Shown here piece by piece: positions 44,968 to 55,254 of a DNA stretch of 64,000 nucleotides; within the stretch, counting starts at the first letter, position 1, and each line of letters starts with the position of its first letter. A program made the translations under genes and the position numbers. The stretch spans positions 95,165-159,164 of the forward strand of contig NZ_NWBU01000010.1 in NCBI RefSeq assembly GCF_003050615.1, given 5' to 3'. The notes under the pieces were generated by a model. The model worked only from the letters and a program-made list of their open reading frames with translations. It made no database searches and was not told the origin of the DNA. Source of the stretch: Sphingomonas oleivorans. Its GTDB lineage: Bacteria; Pseudomonadota; Alphaproteobacteria; Sphingomonadales; Sphingomonadaceae.

Positions 44968-46902
44968 TCACTGGCCGCTGGCGAGCTGGCTGCGCAGCTT
45001 GGCGATGGCCGCCTCGTTGCGCTTCACGCCCAGCTTCGCCCGCGCCGCATTGGCGAACTGGCCGACATATTCCTCCGCCACCGACTGCGAGAATTCGCGC
45101 CGCGTCATCTCGATCAGCTGGGGCATCTTGCTCGCATCGCCTTGCACGACGCCCGCGAGCCGGACGATGTAGAAGCCCTGATCGCCGGGCACGGGGATGA
45201 GCTCGGTTTTGCCCGGCGTCATGCTGAACATGCGCGCGAGCGGCGGCGGCACCTGCTGGCCGCTCCGCGCGATATCGATCTGGCGGCCGCCGGCAGGCTG
45301 GGGCGCAGGCAGCTTCGGATCGGCTTCCTTGATCGCCTTGGCCAGCGGCATGCCCGCATTGGCCTTGGCGACGATCGCCTGGGCGACCGCGCGGGCGCGA
45401 TCGAAGGCGCGCTTGGCGAGGAGATCGCGTGCCACCGCGTCGCGCGCCTTGGCGAGCGGAATGGGGGCCGCCGGCAGCACCTGGCTCAGGTCGAGCAGCG
45501 CATAACGCTGGTCCGCGCCCACCGTCTCGACGGTGGGATCGTCGTCCGGGTTGCCCTCGAACGCGGTCCTGAGCAGCGGCTGAAGCTCGGCGGGGGGCTG
45601 CCATGCCGGCATGTCCGGCGCAATGCCATTGGCGAGGACGGGCGGCGTGGTGACGATGGTCAGCTTCTGCTGCTGCACCACCTCGTCGAAGGTCGCGCCA
45701 TTGCCGATCGCATCCTCGATGCGGGTGACGAGCGCGGACAGCGCGTCATCGGCCTTCTTCTTCGCCAGCCGGGCGGCAATCTCGCCGCGCACGGCGGAAA
45801 GCGGGCGGGCCGGGCTCGCCTTGATCGCATCGACATGGATGATGTGCCAGCCGAGCTCGGTCTTGACCGGATTGGTCGTGCCACCCGACGGCGCCGCATA
45901 GGCGGCCGCCGCGACCTCGGGCGAAGCTGTGCGCGAAAGTTCCTGGCGGGTGGGCGATCCGAGCGCGATGTCGCTTGGCCCGAAGCCGGCGGCCTGGGCG
46001 GCCGTGGCGAAGGGCGTGCCCGCCTTCACCTTTGCGGCGAAAGCCTTGGCGGCAGCCTCGTCGGGCAGGATCACCTGCGACAGGCTGCGCGTCTCGCTCG
46101 CCGCATAGAGGGCGGCATCCTGCTTGTAGGCGGCGGCGATCTCCACCTCGCTCGGCGGGGTGGTGCCCGCGACCTTGTCGCGGCCGAACAGCGCGTAGCG
46201 GATCACGCGGCGCTCGGGCAGGGTGTAGCGCTGAATGTTGCGATTATACCAGGCGCTGATCTCGGCCGGGGCAGGGGCGGGGCCGCCTGCCATGAGCTGC
46301 GCTGGCACCAGCCCGACCTCGCCATTGCGCGTCTCGAGCAACAGCGAGGCATAAGGGGTGACGAGCCCGTTGGGCGCGCGCACCGCGCTTGCGACCGGGA
46401 TCAGCACCTGCCGGCGCACGATATCGGAGGCGACGTCCTTGCGCAGTTGCGCCTCGGTGGTCCGTTGCTGCGCCAGGATCGCGTTCATCACCTGCGGATC
46501 GAACTGGCCGGTCGGGCCGGAAAAGGCGGGGATGCTGGCGATCTCGCCATCCACTACCCGGTCGCTGGCGCCGATGCCCTGCTTGCGCGCCCATATTTCC
46601 AGCGCGCGGCCCATGATCGACTGGTCGACGATGCGCTCATAGGCGCCCGACGCGATATAGCGCGCCATGGTCAGGTCCGGCTGCTGCTGGCGCGCCTGCT
46701 GCACTTCCAGCTGGGCGCGGCTGGAGATCTCGGCCGAATGGATCGGCTCGCGGCCGATGCGCGCGATTTCCTCGCCCGTGGGCGTGTTGCCGGATAATGC
46801 GCCGGGAGTGTTCACCCCGGTAATGATGAAGGCGACCATGATAAGGCCGAGCAGGCCGAGCACCAGCCAGGAGGATAGCGCGCGGCGGAAGAAGGAAATC
46901 AT
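44968..46902 (-). CDS. ppiD: PpiD-type periplasmic peptidyl-prolyl isomerase
   Basis: 644 residues. A single N-terminal membrane anchor (about 12-30, WLVLGLLGLIMVAFIITGV) is followed by a SurA-N-like chaperone domain (about 30-200). A parvulin-type domain lies around 245-365 (SLSQVILPDEAAAKAFAAKVKAGTPFA, KTELGWHIIHVD), and a second parvulin-like region toward the C-terminus. It assists folding of proteins leaving the Sec translocon. The ATG at 46902 is preferred to a longer upstream frame. First gene of the trp transcript and divergent from tpiA. Confidence 0.9.
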   Translation of the reverse strand: MISFFRRALSSWLVLGLLGLIMVAFIITGVNTPGALSGNTPTGEEIARIGREPIHSAEISSRAQLEVQQARQQQPDLTMARYIASGAYERIVDQSIMGRALEIWARKQGIGASDRVVDGEIASIPAFSGPTGQFDPQVMNAILAQQRTTEAQLRKDVASDIVRRQVLIPVASAVRAPNGLVTPYASLLLETRNGEVGLVPAQLMAGGPAPAPAEISAWYNRNIQRYTLPERRVIRYALFGRDKVAGTTPPSEVEIAAAYKQDAALYAASETRSLSQVILPDEAAAKAFAAKVKAGTPFATAAQAAGFGPSDIALGSPTRQELSRTASPEVAAAAYAAPSGGTTNPVKTELGWHIIHVDAIKASPARPLSAVRGEIAARLAKKKADDALSALVTRIEDAIGNGATFDEVVQQQKLTIVTTPPVLANGIAPDMPAWQPPAELQPLLRTAFEGNPDDDPTVETVGADQRYALLDLSQVLPAAPIPLAKARDAVARDLLAKRAFDRARAVAQAIVAKANAGMPLAKAIKEADPKLPAPQPAGGRQIDIARSGQQVPPPLARMFSMTPGKTELIPVPGDQGFYIVRLAGVVQGDASKMPQLIEMTRREFSQSVAEEYVGQFANAARAKLGVKRNEAAIAKLRSQLASGQ

Positions 46903-47048
46903 GGGGTGGCCCGTCGAGCAGTGAAAAGGAAAGTGTCGGGGCTGCCATAGAAGGGTGGCCACCCCGCATCAAGCCGCGCTGCGGTTGGCGAAGGGGGCGG
47001 GCCTTGCTAGACCCGGCGTAAATCCAAGATGGGCGGAGGGAATGTGCG

Positions 47049-47801
47049 ATGGCATTGCGCAAGCTGGTGGCCGGCAACTGGAAGATGAATGGATCGCTCG
47101 CGGCGCTGGCCGAGCTGGACGCGATCGCGGTGGCCGCCGGAGCGCATGCCGGGATCGACGTGCTGGTCTGCCCGCCCTTCACGCTCATTCCGGCGGCGGT
47201 GGCACGCGCGCCCGACCTCATCTTCGGCGGGCAGGATTGCCACCATGCCGCCAGGGGCGCGCATACCGGCTGCGTCGCTGCGGGCATGCTGAAGGAGATC
47301 GGCGCCGCTTACGTCATTGTTGGCCATAGCGAGCGCCGCGCGGATCAGCATGAGACGGACGCCGACGTGCAGGCCAAGGCGCGCGCGGCGATCGCGGCGG
47401 GGCTCATCGCCATCGTCTGCGTCGGCGAGACGGAGGCGCAGCGCGATGCGGGCCATGCCGGCATCGTCGTCAGCAACCATCTCGACGGCTCCGTCCCGCC
47501 CGAAGCGACGGAGGTTACGCTGGTCATCAGCTATGAGCCCATTTGGGCGATCGGCACGGGGCGCACCCCCTCGCTGGCGGACGTGGCGGAAATCCATGCG
47601 ATCATCCGCGCCAAGCTGATCGACTTGCTCGGCCGGGCGGGGGAGAGGGTGCGCATCGTCTATGGCGGATCGGTGAAGCCCGAAAATGCCGCCGACATAT
47701 TGTCCGTGGCGGATGTGGACGGCGTGCTGGTGGGCGGCGCCAGCCTGACGGCGGATCAGTTCGTGCCGATCGTCGAAGCGGCAGCTGCCGCGATCGGTTG
47801 A
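47049..47801 (+). CDS. tpiA: triosephosphate isomerase
   Basis: 250 residues. It interconverts DHAP and glyceraldehyde-3-phosphate. It shows the N-terminal KLVAGNWKMNGS (catalytic Lys), the catalytic His in VGHSERR, Glu in YEPIWAIGTG and phosphate-binding YGGSVKPENAA and GVLVGGASL. A GGAGGGA-rich site precedes the ATG. It heads the tpiA-secG-pyrG set, a common alphaproteobacterial order. Confidence 0.97.
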   Translation: MALRKLVAGNWKMNGSLAALAELDAIAVAAGAHAGIDVLVCPPFTLIPAAVARAPDLIFGGQDCHHAARGAHTGCVAAGMLKEIGAAYVIVGHSERRADQHETDADVQAKARAAIAAGLIAIVCVGETEAQRDAGHAGIVVSNHLDGSVPPEATEVTLVISYEPIWAIGTGRTPSLADVAEIHAIIRAKLIDLLGRAGERVRIVYGGSVKPENAADILSVADVDGVLVGGASLTADQFVPIVEAAAAAIG

Positions 47802-47921
47802 ACCCGACCGCAGGATTGTATAGAGCCCCGCGCGAACCTGTTTTGGCGTCGCATCGGCATGGGCTGGTGCATGGACTCCGGCTCTGGCCGGGGTGACGGA
47901 TAGTTTGAAAGACCGGCTGCA

Positions 47922-48257
47922 ATGTTCACCTTCCTGCTCATCGTCCATGCCCTCGTCGCGGCCGGCCTCGTCGCGGTCATACTGATGCAGCGTTCGGAAG
48001 GGGGCGGGCTCGCCAGCAGCGGCAGCCCCTCGGGCTTGATGAGCGCGCGTGGCGCCGCCGATTTCCTGACGCGCGCCACCTCGGTCCTCGCCACCATCTT
48101 CGTGCTCTTGAGCATCCTGCTCGCCGGCCTCGCCGCCGTGGAGCGTTCGCCGCGCACGATCGACACCTCGCTCGCCCGCAAGCCCGCGCCGCAGGCGCCG
48201 GCTGCGCCCGCTATGCCGGCTCCGGCCGATAATGGCGCGGTGCCGCTGGCGCAGTAA
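47922..48257 (+). CDS. secG: preprotein translocase subunit SecG
   Basis: 111 residues, two membrane segments (about 2-20 and 50-72) linked by a loop with QRSEGGGLASSGSPSGLMSARGAADFLTRATS. The C-terminal tail is Ala/Pro-rich, as in alphaproteobacterial SecG. Accessory component of SecYEG. It lies between tpiA and pyrG. Confidence 0.92.
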   Translation: MFTFLLIVHALVAAGLVAVILMQRSEGGGLASSGSPSGLMSARGAADFLTRATSVLATIFVLLSILLAGLAAVERSPRTIDTSLARKPAPQAPAAPAMPAPADNGAVPLAQ

Positions 48258-48258
48258 G

Positions 48259-48285
48259 TCCGGCCCCGGCCGGAATCGCCTTTTT
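48259..48285 (+). terminator. possible intrinsic terminator after secG
   Basis: TCCGGCC (48259-48265) and GGCCGGA (48268-48274) form a tight GC stem, followed by CTTTTTC at 48280-48286. The two-base centre means a base pair or two must open. It lies 2 bases after the secG stop and would separate secG from pyrG. Confidence 0.55.
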
Positions 48286-48424
48286 CGAGTGCTGAATGCG
48301 GGCGTTCCCGGCCTCGTCCGGGGGTGACGACCCGTTTCTGCGCGCCTTATCCCCATATTTTTGCAAAGGCCCCGGATTCGTGACCTTGCCCTTTCCTCCC
48401 TCTCGCGGTTAAGCCCATCCTCCC

Positions 48425-50059
48425 ATGGCGCGGTTCATTTTCATCACCGGCGGCGTGGTCTCGTCGCTCGGCAAGGGGCTTATGGCGGCTTCGCTGGCGG
48501 CCCTCCTTCAAGCCCGCGGACATAAGGTCCGCATTCGCAAGTTCGATCCTTATCTGAACGTCGATCCGGGGACGATGAGCCCCTATCAGCATGGCGAAGT
48601 CTATGTGACGGACGACGGGGCGGAGACGGACCTCGATCTCGGCCATTATGAGCGGTTCACCGGCGTTTCCTCGCGCCAGTCGGACAATATCACCTCGGGC
48701 CGCATCTATCAGTCGATCATCGCCAAGGAACGGCGCGGCGACTATCTGGGTGCAACCGTGCAGGTGATCCCGCACGTCACCGACGCGATCAAGGAATTCG
48801 CGCGCGCGGACAGCGACGATGTCGATTTCGTGCTGTGCGAGATTGGCGGCACGGTGGGCGACATCGAATCGCTGCCCTTCATGGAGGCGATCCGCCAGCT
48901 TCGGAACGATCTCGGCCGCAACAACAGCGTCTTCGTCCATCTGACGCTGGTGCCCTATATCGCGGCGGCGGGCGAGCTGAAGACCAAGCCGACGCAGCAT
49001 AGCGTGCGCGACCTCACCTCGCTCGGCATCCAGCCGGACGTGCTCGTCTGCCGCTGCGAACGGCCGTTGCCGGCGAGCGAGCGCGCCAAGATCGCGCTCT
49101 TCTGCAACGTGCCCGTCGATGCCGTGATCCCCGCGCTCGATGCCCGGACCATCTATGGCGTGCCGCTGAACTATCATGGCGAGGGTTTGGACGAGGCGGT
49201 GCTGCGTGCCTTCGGCCTGGAGCCGGGGCCGAAGCCCGATCTCGGCCGCTGGGAGACGATCGTCGACCGGCTGGAAAATCCGGAAGGCGAGGTGACGATC
49301 GGCGTGGTCGGCAAATATGTCGGCCTGCCCGATGCCTATAAGTCGCTTCAGGAAGCGCTGATCCATGGCGGAATCGCCAATCGGGTGAAGGTCAATATCC
49401 GCTGGCTCGATGCCGAGCTGTTCGAGAAGGACGAGGCGGAGCTGGTCGCGAACCTCGAGCCGCTTCATGCGATCCTCGTCCCCGGCGGCTTTGGCGAGCG
49501 CGGTTCCGAAGGCAAGATCGCGTCCGTGAAATTCGCGCGCGAGCGCAAGGTGCCCTATTTCGGCATCTGCCTCGGCATGCAGATGGCGTGCATCGAAGGC
49601 GCCCGCAATACGGCCGGGATTGCCGAAGCTTCCACCACCGAATTCGGCCCCACCAGCGAGCCGGTCGTCGGCCTCATCACCGAATGGATGACGGCCGAGG
49701 GACTGCAGAAGCGCGAGGAAGGCGGCGACCTGGGCGGCACGATGCGGCTCGGCGCCTATGATGCGGCGCTGTCCGGCAACAGTCATGTCGCCTCAATCTA
49801 TGGCGGCACCGCAATCTCGGAACGGCATCGTCATCGCTATGAGGTGAATGCCCGCTATCGCGATGCGCTGGAAAAGGGCGGGCTCGTCTTTTCCGGCATG
49901 TCGCCGGATGGCACGCTACCCGAGATCGTCGAGCGGCCGGATCATCCCTGGTTCGTCGGCGTCCAGTTCCACCCGGAACTGAAGAGCAAGCCCTTCGATC
50001 CGCATCCGCTGTTCGCGAGCTTCGTCGAGGCGGCGGTGCGGCAGAGCCGGCTGGTCTGA
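48425..50059 (+). CDS. pyrG: CTP synthase
   Basis: 544 residues. It aminates UTP to CTP using glutamine. The N-terminal synthase domain has [25 protein letters not shown] and [21 protein letters not shown]. The C-terminal class I amidotransferase has the nucleophile Cys in [10 protein letters not shown] and the FHPELKSKP pair. Full length, no anomalies. A dispersed GC-rich hairpin repeat follows its stop. Confidence 0.97.
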   Translation: MARFIFITGGVVSSLGKGLMAASLAALLQARGHKVRIRKFDPYLNVDPGTMSPYQHGEVYVTDDGAETDLDLGHYERFTGVSSRQSDNITSGRIYQSIIAKERRGDYLGATVQVIPHVTDAIKEFARADSDDVDFVLCEIGGTVGDIESLPFMEAIRQLRNDLGRNNSVFVHLTLVPYIAAAGELKTKPTQHSVRDLTSLGIQPDVLVCRCERPLPASERAKIALFCNVPVDAVIPALDARTIYGVPLNYHGEGLDEAVLRAFGLEPGPKPDLGRWETIVDRLENPEGEVTIGVVGKYVGLPDAYKSLQEALIHGGIANRVKVNIRWLDAELFEKDEAELVANLEPLHAILVPGGFGERGSEGKIASVKFARERKVPYFGICLGMQMACIEGARNTAGIAEASTTEFGPTSEPVVGLITEWMTAEGLQKREEGGDLGGTMRLGAYDAALSGNSHVASIYGGTAISERHRHRYEVNARYRDALEKGGLVFSGMSPDGTLPEIVERPDHPWFVGVQFHPELKSKPFDPHPLFASFVEAAVRQSRLV

Positions 50060-50084
50060 CGTCTCACCCCTTCTAACACCATCG

Positions 50085-50102
50085 CCCCGGCGAAGGCCGG
50101 GG
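50085..50102. repeat. sphingomonad-type CCCCGGCGAAGGCCGGGG repeat
   Basis: Stem CCCCGGC (50085-50091) and GCCGGGG (50096-50102) with loop GAAG. The core CCCGGCGAAGGCCGGG is a familiar dispersed intergenic element of sphingomonads. It follows pyrG and may help end or stabilise transcripts. Confidence 0.6.
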
Positions 50103-50111
50103 ACCCTGTCT

Positions 50112-50297
50112 CTATCCTCCAGCGAGGAGAGACATGGATCCCTGCCTGCCCAAGGATGGGGAATTGTTCCTGCCCAGCGAACGCACGCCAACCACCGGAT
50201 CGGAGGGCGGCGGCGGGATGGGGTCGAGCGGGACGGGCTCGGGCTCCTCGTCGGGCGCGTCGGCGGGGGTTTCGGGTGTCGGGGGATGGCTGGCCAT
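50112..50297 (-). CDS. small proline-rich hypothetical protein
   Basis: 61 residues, not recognised as a named family. The N-terminal half is acidic and proline-rich (TPETPADAPDEEPEPVPLDP, then a run of four prolines); the last 20 residues seem to derive from repeat-like intergenic sequence. AAGGAG lies 6 bases before the ATG at 50297 and third codon positions are strongly GC in the first half, both arguing for a real gene. It follows the diguanylate cyclase gene on the same strand by 52 bases. Confidence 0.45.
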   Translation of the reverse strand: MASHPPTPETPADAPDEEPEPVPLDPIPPPPSDPVVGVRSLGRNNSPSLGRQGSMSLLAGG

Positions 50298-50352
50298 CAT
50301 CGTCTCCTTGGCCCTTAGGAAACGTATGAGGCCGGAGCCGGTGCCGTGGGCG

Positions 50353-51546
50353 TCAGGCGACAGCCGGCTCGCCGGGCTGGGGGCATGGCTCGCCGATGCA
50401 GGCCATGTTCACGACGCGATTGCGGCCCCGCGCCTTGGCGGCATAGAGGCCGGCATCGGCCCGCGACAGCAGCTCGGCCAGATTTGCATCCGGGCCCGCC
50501 TCGGCGATGCCGACGCTGACTGTAGTGGCGATTGCTCGATCGCCGATCTGCACCGATGATTGCGCGAAGGCGTCGCGCACCCGTTCGGCGATGAACCGCG
50601 CCTCCCCGGCACCCGCATTGCCGAGTACGAGCACGAATTCCTCGCCCCCGATGCGGCAGAAAAGATCGTCCTGCCGCAACAGCCTGGCCGCCGTCTCGGT
50701 GAAATGGACGAGCAGCCGGTTGCCCGCATCATGGCCGTGCGTATCGTTGATGCGCTTGAAATGATCGAGGTCGAACAGCAGCAGCGCGCTGCATCGGCCG
50801 AGGCGGCGGTCGCGCGCGAATATGTCCGGGGCCTTCAGGTCGAAGGCGCGGCGGTTGCCGATGCCCGTCAGCGGATCTTCCAGCGCCGCGCGTTCATGGT
50901 CGAACGATATGCGCTCGCGCGTCATCGACGCGGCGAGAAAGCTGAAGACCGAGACATAGATGATCGCCTCTATCGCCATCACCGTCCCCCAGAGGCTCGC
51001 CGCCGTCTCGATCCAGCGGAGGCCGGGATTGAGCGTCGGCCCCAGGATCAGGCGCAGGACGAAAAAGCCGCCATGCAGCGCGCAGGCGATCGCGGCGGCG
51101 CGTTGCGAGCGGAGCTGGGGCAGGGCGCCGCGCCACAATTCGCGTGCGGTGATGAAATTATAGCTGCCCGACAGGATCGATGCCGTCGCCATCCTGATTT
51201 CCGGCGGAGGCTCCAGCAGCAGGCATAGGCCGAGCCAGAAGAGCCCGCCCGCCAGCATCGGGACGAGCCTGGCCTCCCGGCCGTTCAGCACGCGCGCCGC
51301 CGTGTAGGAGCAGCCCATGCCGAAAAGCATGATGGCATTGGCGAGCACGCGGCCGAGCATGGTGGATTTGGCCGGCCATCCCAGCAGCAATATGAAGCCC
51401 AGCGCCGCGATCAGAAATGCCGCGCCCCACCAGCCGAGCGCCGGAATCTGCCGCCGCTGCCGCCGCCACAGCAGCAGCATCTGCACGCCCACCGCGCACA
51501 GCACGAGGATGAGGGCGGTAATCAAGGTAAGCGGATCGAACGCCAT
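50353..51546 (-). CDS. membrane-bound diguanylate cyclase
   Basis: 397 residues. An N-terminal region of about six or seven membrane segments (residues 5-208) of unrecognised sensor type is followed by a GGDEF domain. The active-site motif is GGEEF (about 300-304), and an intact inhibitory I-site RQDD lies five residues before it. DPLTGIGNRRAFD and FDLDHFKRINDTHGHDAGN also match. It should synthesise cyclic-di-GMP with product feedback. No EAL domain or other c-di-GMP gene is adjacent. Confidence 0.93.
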   Translation of the reverse strand: MAFDPLTLITALILVLCAVGVQMLLLWRRQRRQIPALGWWGAAFLIAALGFILLLGWPAKSTMLGRVLANAIMLFGMGCSYTAARVLNGREARLVPMLAGGLFWLGLCLLLEPPPEIRMATASILSGSYNFITARELWRGALPQLRSQRAAAIACALHGGFFVLRLILGPTLNPGLRWIETAASLWGTVMAIEAIIYVSVFSFLAASMTRERISFDHERAALEDPLTGIGNRRAFDLKAPDIFARDRRLGRCSALLLFDLDHFKRINDTHGHDAGNRLLVHFTETAARLLRQDDLFCRIGGEEFVLVLGNAGAGEARFIAERVRDAFAQSSVQIGDRAIATTVSVGIAEAGPDANLAELLSRADAGLYAAKARGRNRVVNMACIGEPCPQPGEPAVA

Positions 51547-51971
51547 CACAGCTCGTTCTGGTCGGCCTATGCCGGAACCATGCCGGGATAAGCCGAATTA
51601 TTGGTTAACGCCGGATACGATACGCGATGGTGGCTTTGGAAAAAAACAAACGCCCGGGCCGTTTTTCCAGCCCGGGCGCCTGCGTGACGATCGCTCGTCA
51701 GCCCCCTTTGTTTTTTGGCCCGGCCCGCACGCTGCGCCGCCTCCCTTTCCCCCAACGGCGCGCGGGGCCTGAGCCTCCCTGAACCATGGCCTTGGGCCTA
51801 TGTTTCGTAGAGATGCGTAGCCCTCGCGGGGCCGCTTGTCATCGGCGTTCAAGGCCGCGCTGCGCGAAAGTCGGGCGCTGTGCCTTCAGCGCAACAGCCC
51901 TGTCGCGGTTGCCCCTTGGCGACGGGACGCCTACTAGGCTTGCCGACAAAAGTTCGGATCCCCGGAGCACC
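51547..51971. other. divergent intergenic region with composite terminator
   Basis: 425 bases between the divergent cyclase and proS. No convincing protein gene. It holds a strong hairpin-plus-U-tract structure at 51640-51716 that belongs to neither flanking gene, and GC-rich pairing segments at about 51720-51900. See the terminator entry and the findings: a minus-strand non-coding RNA is the simplest explanation. Confidence 0.5.
51640..51716 (-). terminator. strong orphan terminator, possibly of a non-coding RNA
   Basis: Perfect 9-base stem CGCCCGGGC (51651-51659) and GCCCGGGCG (51670-51678) with a 10-base loop. On the minus strand it is followed by TTTGTTTTTTT. A second perfect hairpin TGACGA-TCGC-TCGTCA lies at 51685-51700. 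AAAAAACAAA (51641-51650) and TTTGTTTTTT (51707-51716) enclose both as an outer 10-base inverted repeat, so it could also stop plus-strand transcripts. Confidence 0.75.
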
Positions 51972-53294
51972 ATGCGTCTTTCCCGATATTTCCTGCCCGT
52001 CGCCAAGGAATCGCCCGCCGACGCCCAGATCGTCAGCCATAAGCTCATGCTCCGCGCGGGCCTGATCCGGCAGACGGCGGCCGGCATCTATGCCTGGCTA
52101 CCGCTCGGCCTGCGCGTGCTGAGGAAGATCGAGCAGATCGTGCGCGAGGAGCAGGATCGGGCGGGCGCGGTCGAGCTGCTCATGCCGACGCTCCAGTCCG
52201 CCGATCTCTGGCGCGAATCCGGCCGTTACGATGCCTATGGCCCGGAAATGCTCCGCATCCGCGACCGGCATGAGCGCGAGATGCTCTATGGCCCCACCAA
52301 TGAGGAGATGATCACCGCCATCTTCCGGGATTCGGTCCGGAGCTATCGCGACCTGCCGCGCACGCTCTATCATATTCAGTGGAAGTTCCGCGACGAGGTG
52401 CGCCCGCGCTTCGGCGTGATGCGCGGCCGCGAATTTCTGATGAAGGACGCCTATTCCTTCGATCTGGACGAGGCCGGCGCGCGGCTGAGCTATTATACGC
52501 AGCTTCTCGCCTATCTGCGCACCTTCCAGCGGCTCGGCGTCAAGGCGGTGCCGATGAAGGCGGCGAGCGGCCCCATTGGCGGCGATCTGAGCCATGAATT
52601 CATCGTCCTCGCGCCGACGGGCGAGAGCGAGGTCTTCTACGATTCCGATTTCGATCAGTTCGACTGGCAGCAGTCCGAACTCGATTATGGCAATGAAGCC
52701 GATCTCAAGCGCCTGTTCGATCAGGTGAGCGGCATGTACGCCGCCACCGACGAGACGCATGAGCCCGCGCGCTGGGATGCGGTGCCGGAAATGCGGCGGC
52801 GCCAGGGGCGCGGCATCGAGGTCGGCCATATCTTCTTCTTCGGCACCAAATATTCGGCCGCCATGGGAATGAGCGTGCAGGGTCCGGACGGCCAGCCCGT
52901 CGTGCCGCAAATGGGCAGCTACGGCATCGGCGTCTCGCGCCTGATGGGTGCGATCATCGAGGCGAGCCATGATGCGAACGGCATCATCTGGCCGGAGGCG
53001 GTGGCGCCCTACAAGGTCGGCCTCATCAACATGCGCGCGGACGATGCCAAATGCGCGGCTGCTGCCGACGACCTCTATGCGAAGCTCAATGCCGCGGGCG
53101 TCGAGACGCTCTATGACGATCGCGACGAACGGGGCGGGGCGAAATTCGCGACGATGGACCTGATCGGCCTGCCCTGGCAGATCGTTATCGGCCCCAAGGG
53201 GCTCGAGCGCGGCGTCGTCGAGCTCAAGAACCGCGCGAGCGGCGAGAAGGTCGAGCTTTCGATCGATGATGCGCTGGCGAGGCTGGCCGGCTGA
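51972..53294 (+). CDS. proS: prolyl-tRNA synthetase, short alphaproteobacterial type
   Basis: 440 residues. Class II synthetase with motif 1 near [23 protein letters not shown], motif 2 [25 protein letters not shown] and motif 3 [13 protein letters not shown], then a C-terminal anticodon-binding domain. The editing insertion found in long bacterial ProRS (about 570 residues) is missing, as is usual in Alphaproteobacteria, so mischarged Ala-tRNA(Pro) needs a separate YbaK/ProXp protein. ATG 51972 starts [13 protein letters not shown], the family start. Confidence 0.96.
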   Translation: MRLSRYFLPVAKESPADAQIVSHKLMLRAGLIRQTAAGIYAWLPLGLRVLRKIEQIVREEQDRAGAVELLMPTLQSADLWRESGRYDAYGPEMLRIRDRHEREMLYGPTNEEMITAIFRDSVRSYRDLPRTLYHIQWKFRDEVRPRFGVMRGREFLMKDAYSFDLDEAGARLSYYTQLLAYLRTFQRLGVKAVPMKAASGPIGGDLSHEFIVLAPTGESEVFYDSDFDQFDWQQSELDYGNEADLKRLFDQVSGMYAATDETHEPARWDAVPEMRRRQGRGIEVGHIFFFGTKYSAAMGMSVQGPDGQPVVPQMGSYGIGVSRLMGAIIEASHDANGIIWPEAVAPYKVGLINMRADDAKCAAAADDLYAKLNAAGVETLYDDRDERGGAKFATMDLIGLPWQIVIGPKGLERGVVELKNRASGEKVELSIDDALARLAG

Positions 53295-53314
53295 TCGCCT
53301 GAAGGGCTGCTGCG

Positions 53315-54565
53315 ATGATCCTCTCCCGCTACGAACGCATGATCGCCCGGCGCTATTTGCTGCCGGGCAAGGGGGAGGGGTTCATCTTCCTCGTCGCCTC
53401 GATCAGCCTGTTCGCGGTGATGCTGGGCGTCGCCGCGCTGATCGTGGTGATGAGCGTGATGAACGGTTTCCGCGCGGAGCTGTTCGACAAGTTTGTCGGG
53501 CTGAACGGCCATGCCGTGGTGCAGGGCTATGGCGGGCGCCTGCCCGACTGGCAGGCGATCGTGGCGGAGGCGAAGCGCACGCCGGGCGTGACCGAGGCCA
53601 CTCCGCTGATCGAGCAGCCGCTGATGGCGAGCTATGACGGCCGCGTCGAAGGCGTGCTGGTGCGCGGCATGCGCGTGGAGGACATACGCGGCAATCGGAT
53701 CATCCGCGACAAGGTGGTCGCCGGACGGCTGGCGGAGCTGGTGCCGGGATCGGAGAATGTCGCGATCGGCGCGCGGCTTGCCGAGGCGCTGGGCGTCACG
53801 GTCGGCGGCCAGATCAGCCTGATCAGCCCGCAGGGGCAGACGACGCCCTTCGGCACGGTGCCGCGCATCGTGAGCTATCGGGTCGCCGCCATCTTCGAGG
53901 TCGGCCTTTATGACTATGACAAGGCGTTCATCATCCTGCCGCTCCAGGATGCGCAGACCTTGCTGATGATGGGCGATTCGGTCGGCATGGTCGAGGTGCA
54001 GACGGTGGATGCGGACAAGGTCGGCCAGATATTGGCGCCGCTCGTGCCGCGCATCTCCGGCCAGGGCGAGGTGCGCGACTGGCGATCGATGAACGCCTCG
54101 CTGTTCGAGGCGCTGGCGGTCGAGCGCGTGTCGATGTTCGTCGTGCTTTCGATCATCATCCTCGTCGCGGTGTTCAACATCCTCTCCTCGCTCATCATGC
54201 TGGTGCGTTCCAAGACGCGGGACATCGCGATATTGCGGACAATGGGCGCGACGCGCGCGGGCCTCATCAAGGTGTTCATGACGGTGGGCGTCACGATCGG
54301 CGCGCTGGGCACGGTCGCGGGGCTGCTGCTCGGCTTCGTGCTGCTCTTCTTCCGCCAGCCGGTGATCAATTTCGTCCAGATCGTGACCGGCCAGAATCTG
54401 TGGGATCCGTCGATCCGCTTCCTGACCGAGCTCCCCGCCAAGACCGATCCGATCGAGGTGGCGGCGATCGTCGCCATGGCGCTCGGCCTGTCCTTCCTCG
54501 CCACCCTCTATCCCGCCTTCAAGGCGGCGAGCACCGATCCGGTGCAGGTGCTGCGCTATGAATAA
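53315..54565 (+). CDS. lolE: lipoprotein-releasing ABC permease LolC/LolE type
   Basis: 416 residues with four membrane segments: one near the N-terminus (about 25-50) and three in the last 150 residues around a large periplasmic domain. Motifs are [38 protein letters not shown] and [27 protein letters not shown]. It releases lipoproteins from the inner membrane. A single LolC/E-type gene here implies a homodimeric LolF-like arrangement. It overlaps lolD by 8 bases. Confidence 0.93.
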   Translation: MILSRYERMIARRYLLPGKGEGFIFLVASISLFAVMLGVAALIVVMSVMNGFRAELFDKFVGLNGHAVVQGYGGRLPDWQAIVAEAKRTPGVTEATPLIEQPLMASYDGRVEGVLVRGMRVEDIRGNRIIRDKVVAGRLAELVPGSENVAIGARLAEALGVTVGGQISLISPQGQTTPFGTVPRIVSYRVAAIFEVGLYDYDKAFIILPLQDAQTLLMMGDSVGMVEVQTVDADKVGQILAPLVPRISGQGEVRDWRSMNASLFEALAVERVSMFVVLSIIILVAVFNILSSLIMLVRSKTRDIAILRTMGATRAGLIKVFMTVGVTIGALGTVAGLLLGFVLLFFRQPVINFVQIVTGQNLWDPSIRFLTELPAKTDPIEVAAIVAMALGLSFLATLYPAFKAASTDPVQVLRYE

Positions 54566-55244
54566 GGCGCCCGTGCCCGACGTGCTCGCCGTTACCGGCC
54601 TGCGCCGTGCCTTCCGCCAGGGCGATGCGACGATCGAGGTGCTGCGCGGCGTGAACCTTCGCATTAGCGCGGGCGAGATCGTGGCGCTGCTCGGCCCCTC
54701 CGGCTCGGGCAAGTCGACATTGCTCCAGGCGGTCGGCCTGCTCGAGGGCGGCTTCGAGGGATCGATCCGCATCGCGGGCGAGGAAGCCGCGAAGCTCGAT
54801 AATGACGGGCGTACGCGCGTACGCCGCGACGCGCTCGGCTTCGTCTATCAATTCCATCATCTTCTGCCCGATTTCGACGCGGCCGAGAATGTCGTCCTGC
54901 CGCAGCTCATTCGCGGCGCGGGCGCGGCCGATGCGCGCGCGCGTGCCACGCGCCTGCTCACCGCGCTCGGCCTCGGCCATCGGCTGACGCATCGGCCGAG
55001 CCAGCTTTCGGGCGGCGAGCAGCAGCGCGTGGCCGTCGCCCGCGCGCTCGCCAATCGGCCGGCGCTGGTGCTGGCGGACGAGCCCACCGGCAATCTGGAC
55101 GAGGCGACGGCGGAGGTGGTGCTTGCCGAATTCCTGCGCCTGGTGCGCGGCGAGGGATCGGCGGCACTGATCGCGACGCATAATGAGCGGCTGGCGGCGA
55201 AGATGGACCGGGTGGTGCGCCTGTCCGAAGGCGTGCTCGTCTGA
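54558..55244 (+). CDS. lolD: lipoprotein-releasing system ATPase LolD
   Basis: 228 residues. Walker [10 protein letters not shown], the LolD-type Q-loop region [22 protein letters not shown], signature [15 protein letters not shown] and Walker [13 protein letters not shown]. It powers the permease encoded immediately upstream. The next gene is convergent. Confidence 0.95.
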   Translation: MNKAPVPDVLAVTGLRRAFRQGDATIEVLRGVNLRISAGEIVALLGPSGSGKSTLLQAVGLLEGGFEGSIRIAGEEAAKLDNDGRTRVRRDALGFVYQFHHLLPDFDAAENVVLPQLIRGAGAADARARATRLLTALGLGHRLTHRPSQLSGGEQQRVAVARALANRPALVLADEPTGNLDEATAEVVLAEFLRLVRGEGSAALIATHNERLAAKMDRVVRLSEGVLV

Positions 55245-55254
55245 TCCGGCGGCC

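Noticed and set aside
50134-50559. 141-codon plus-strand frame rich in Gly and Ser
   Set aside because: It overlaps the 3' end of the diguanylate cyclase on the other strand and is the complement of the proline-rich minus-strand frame, which has the better start signal.
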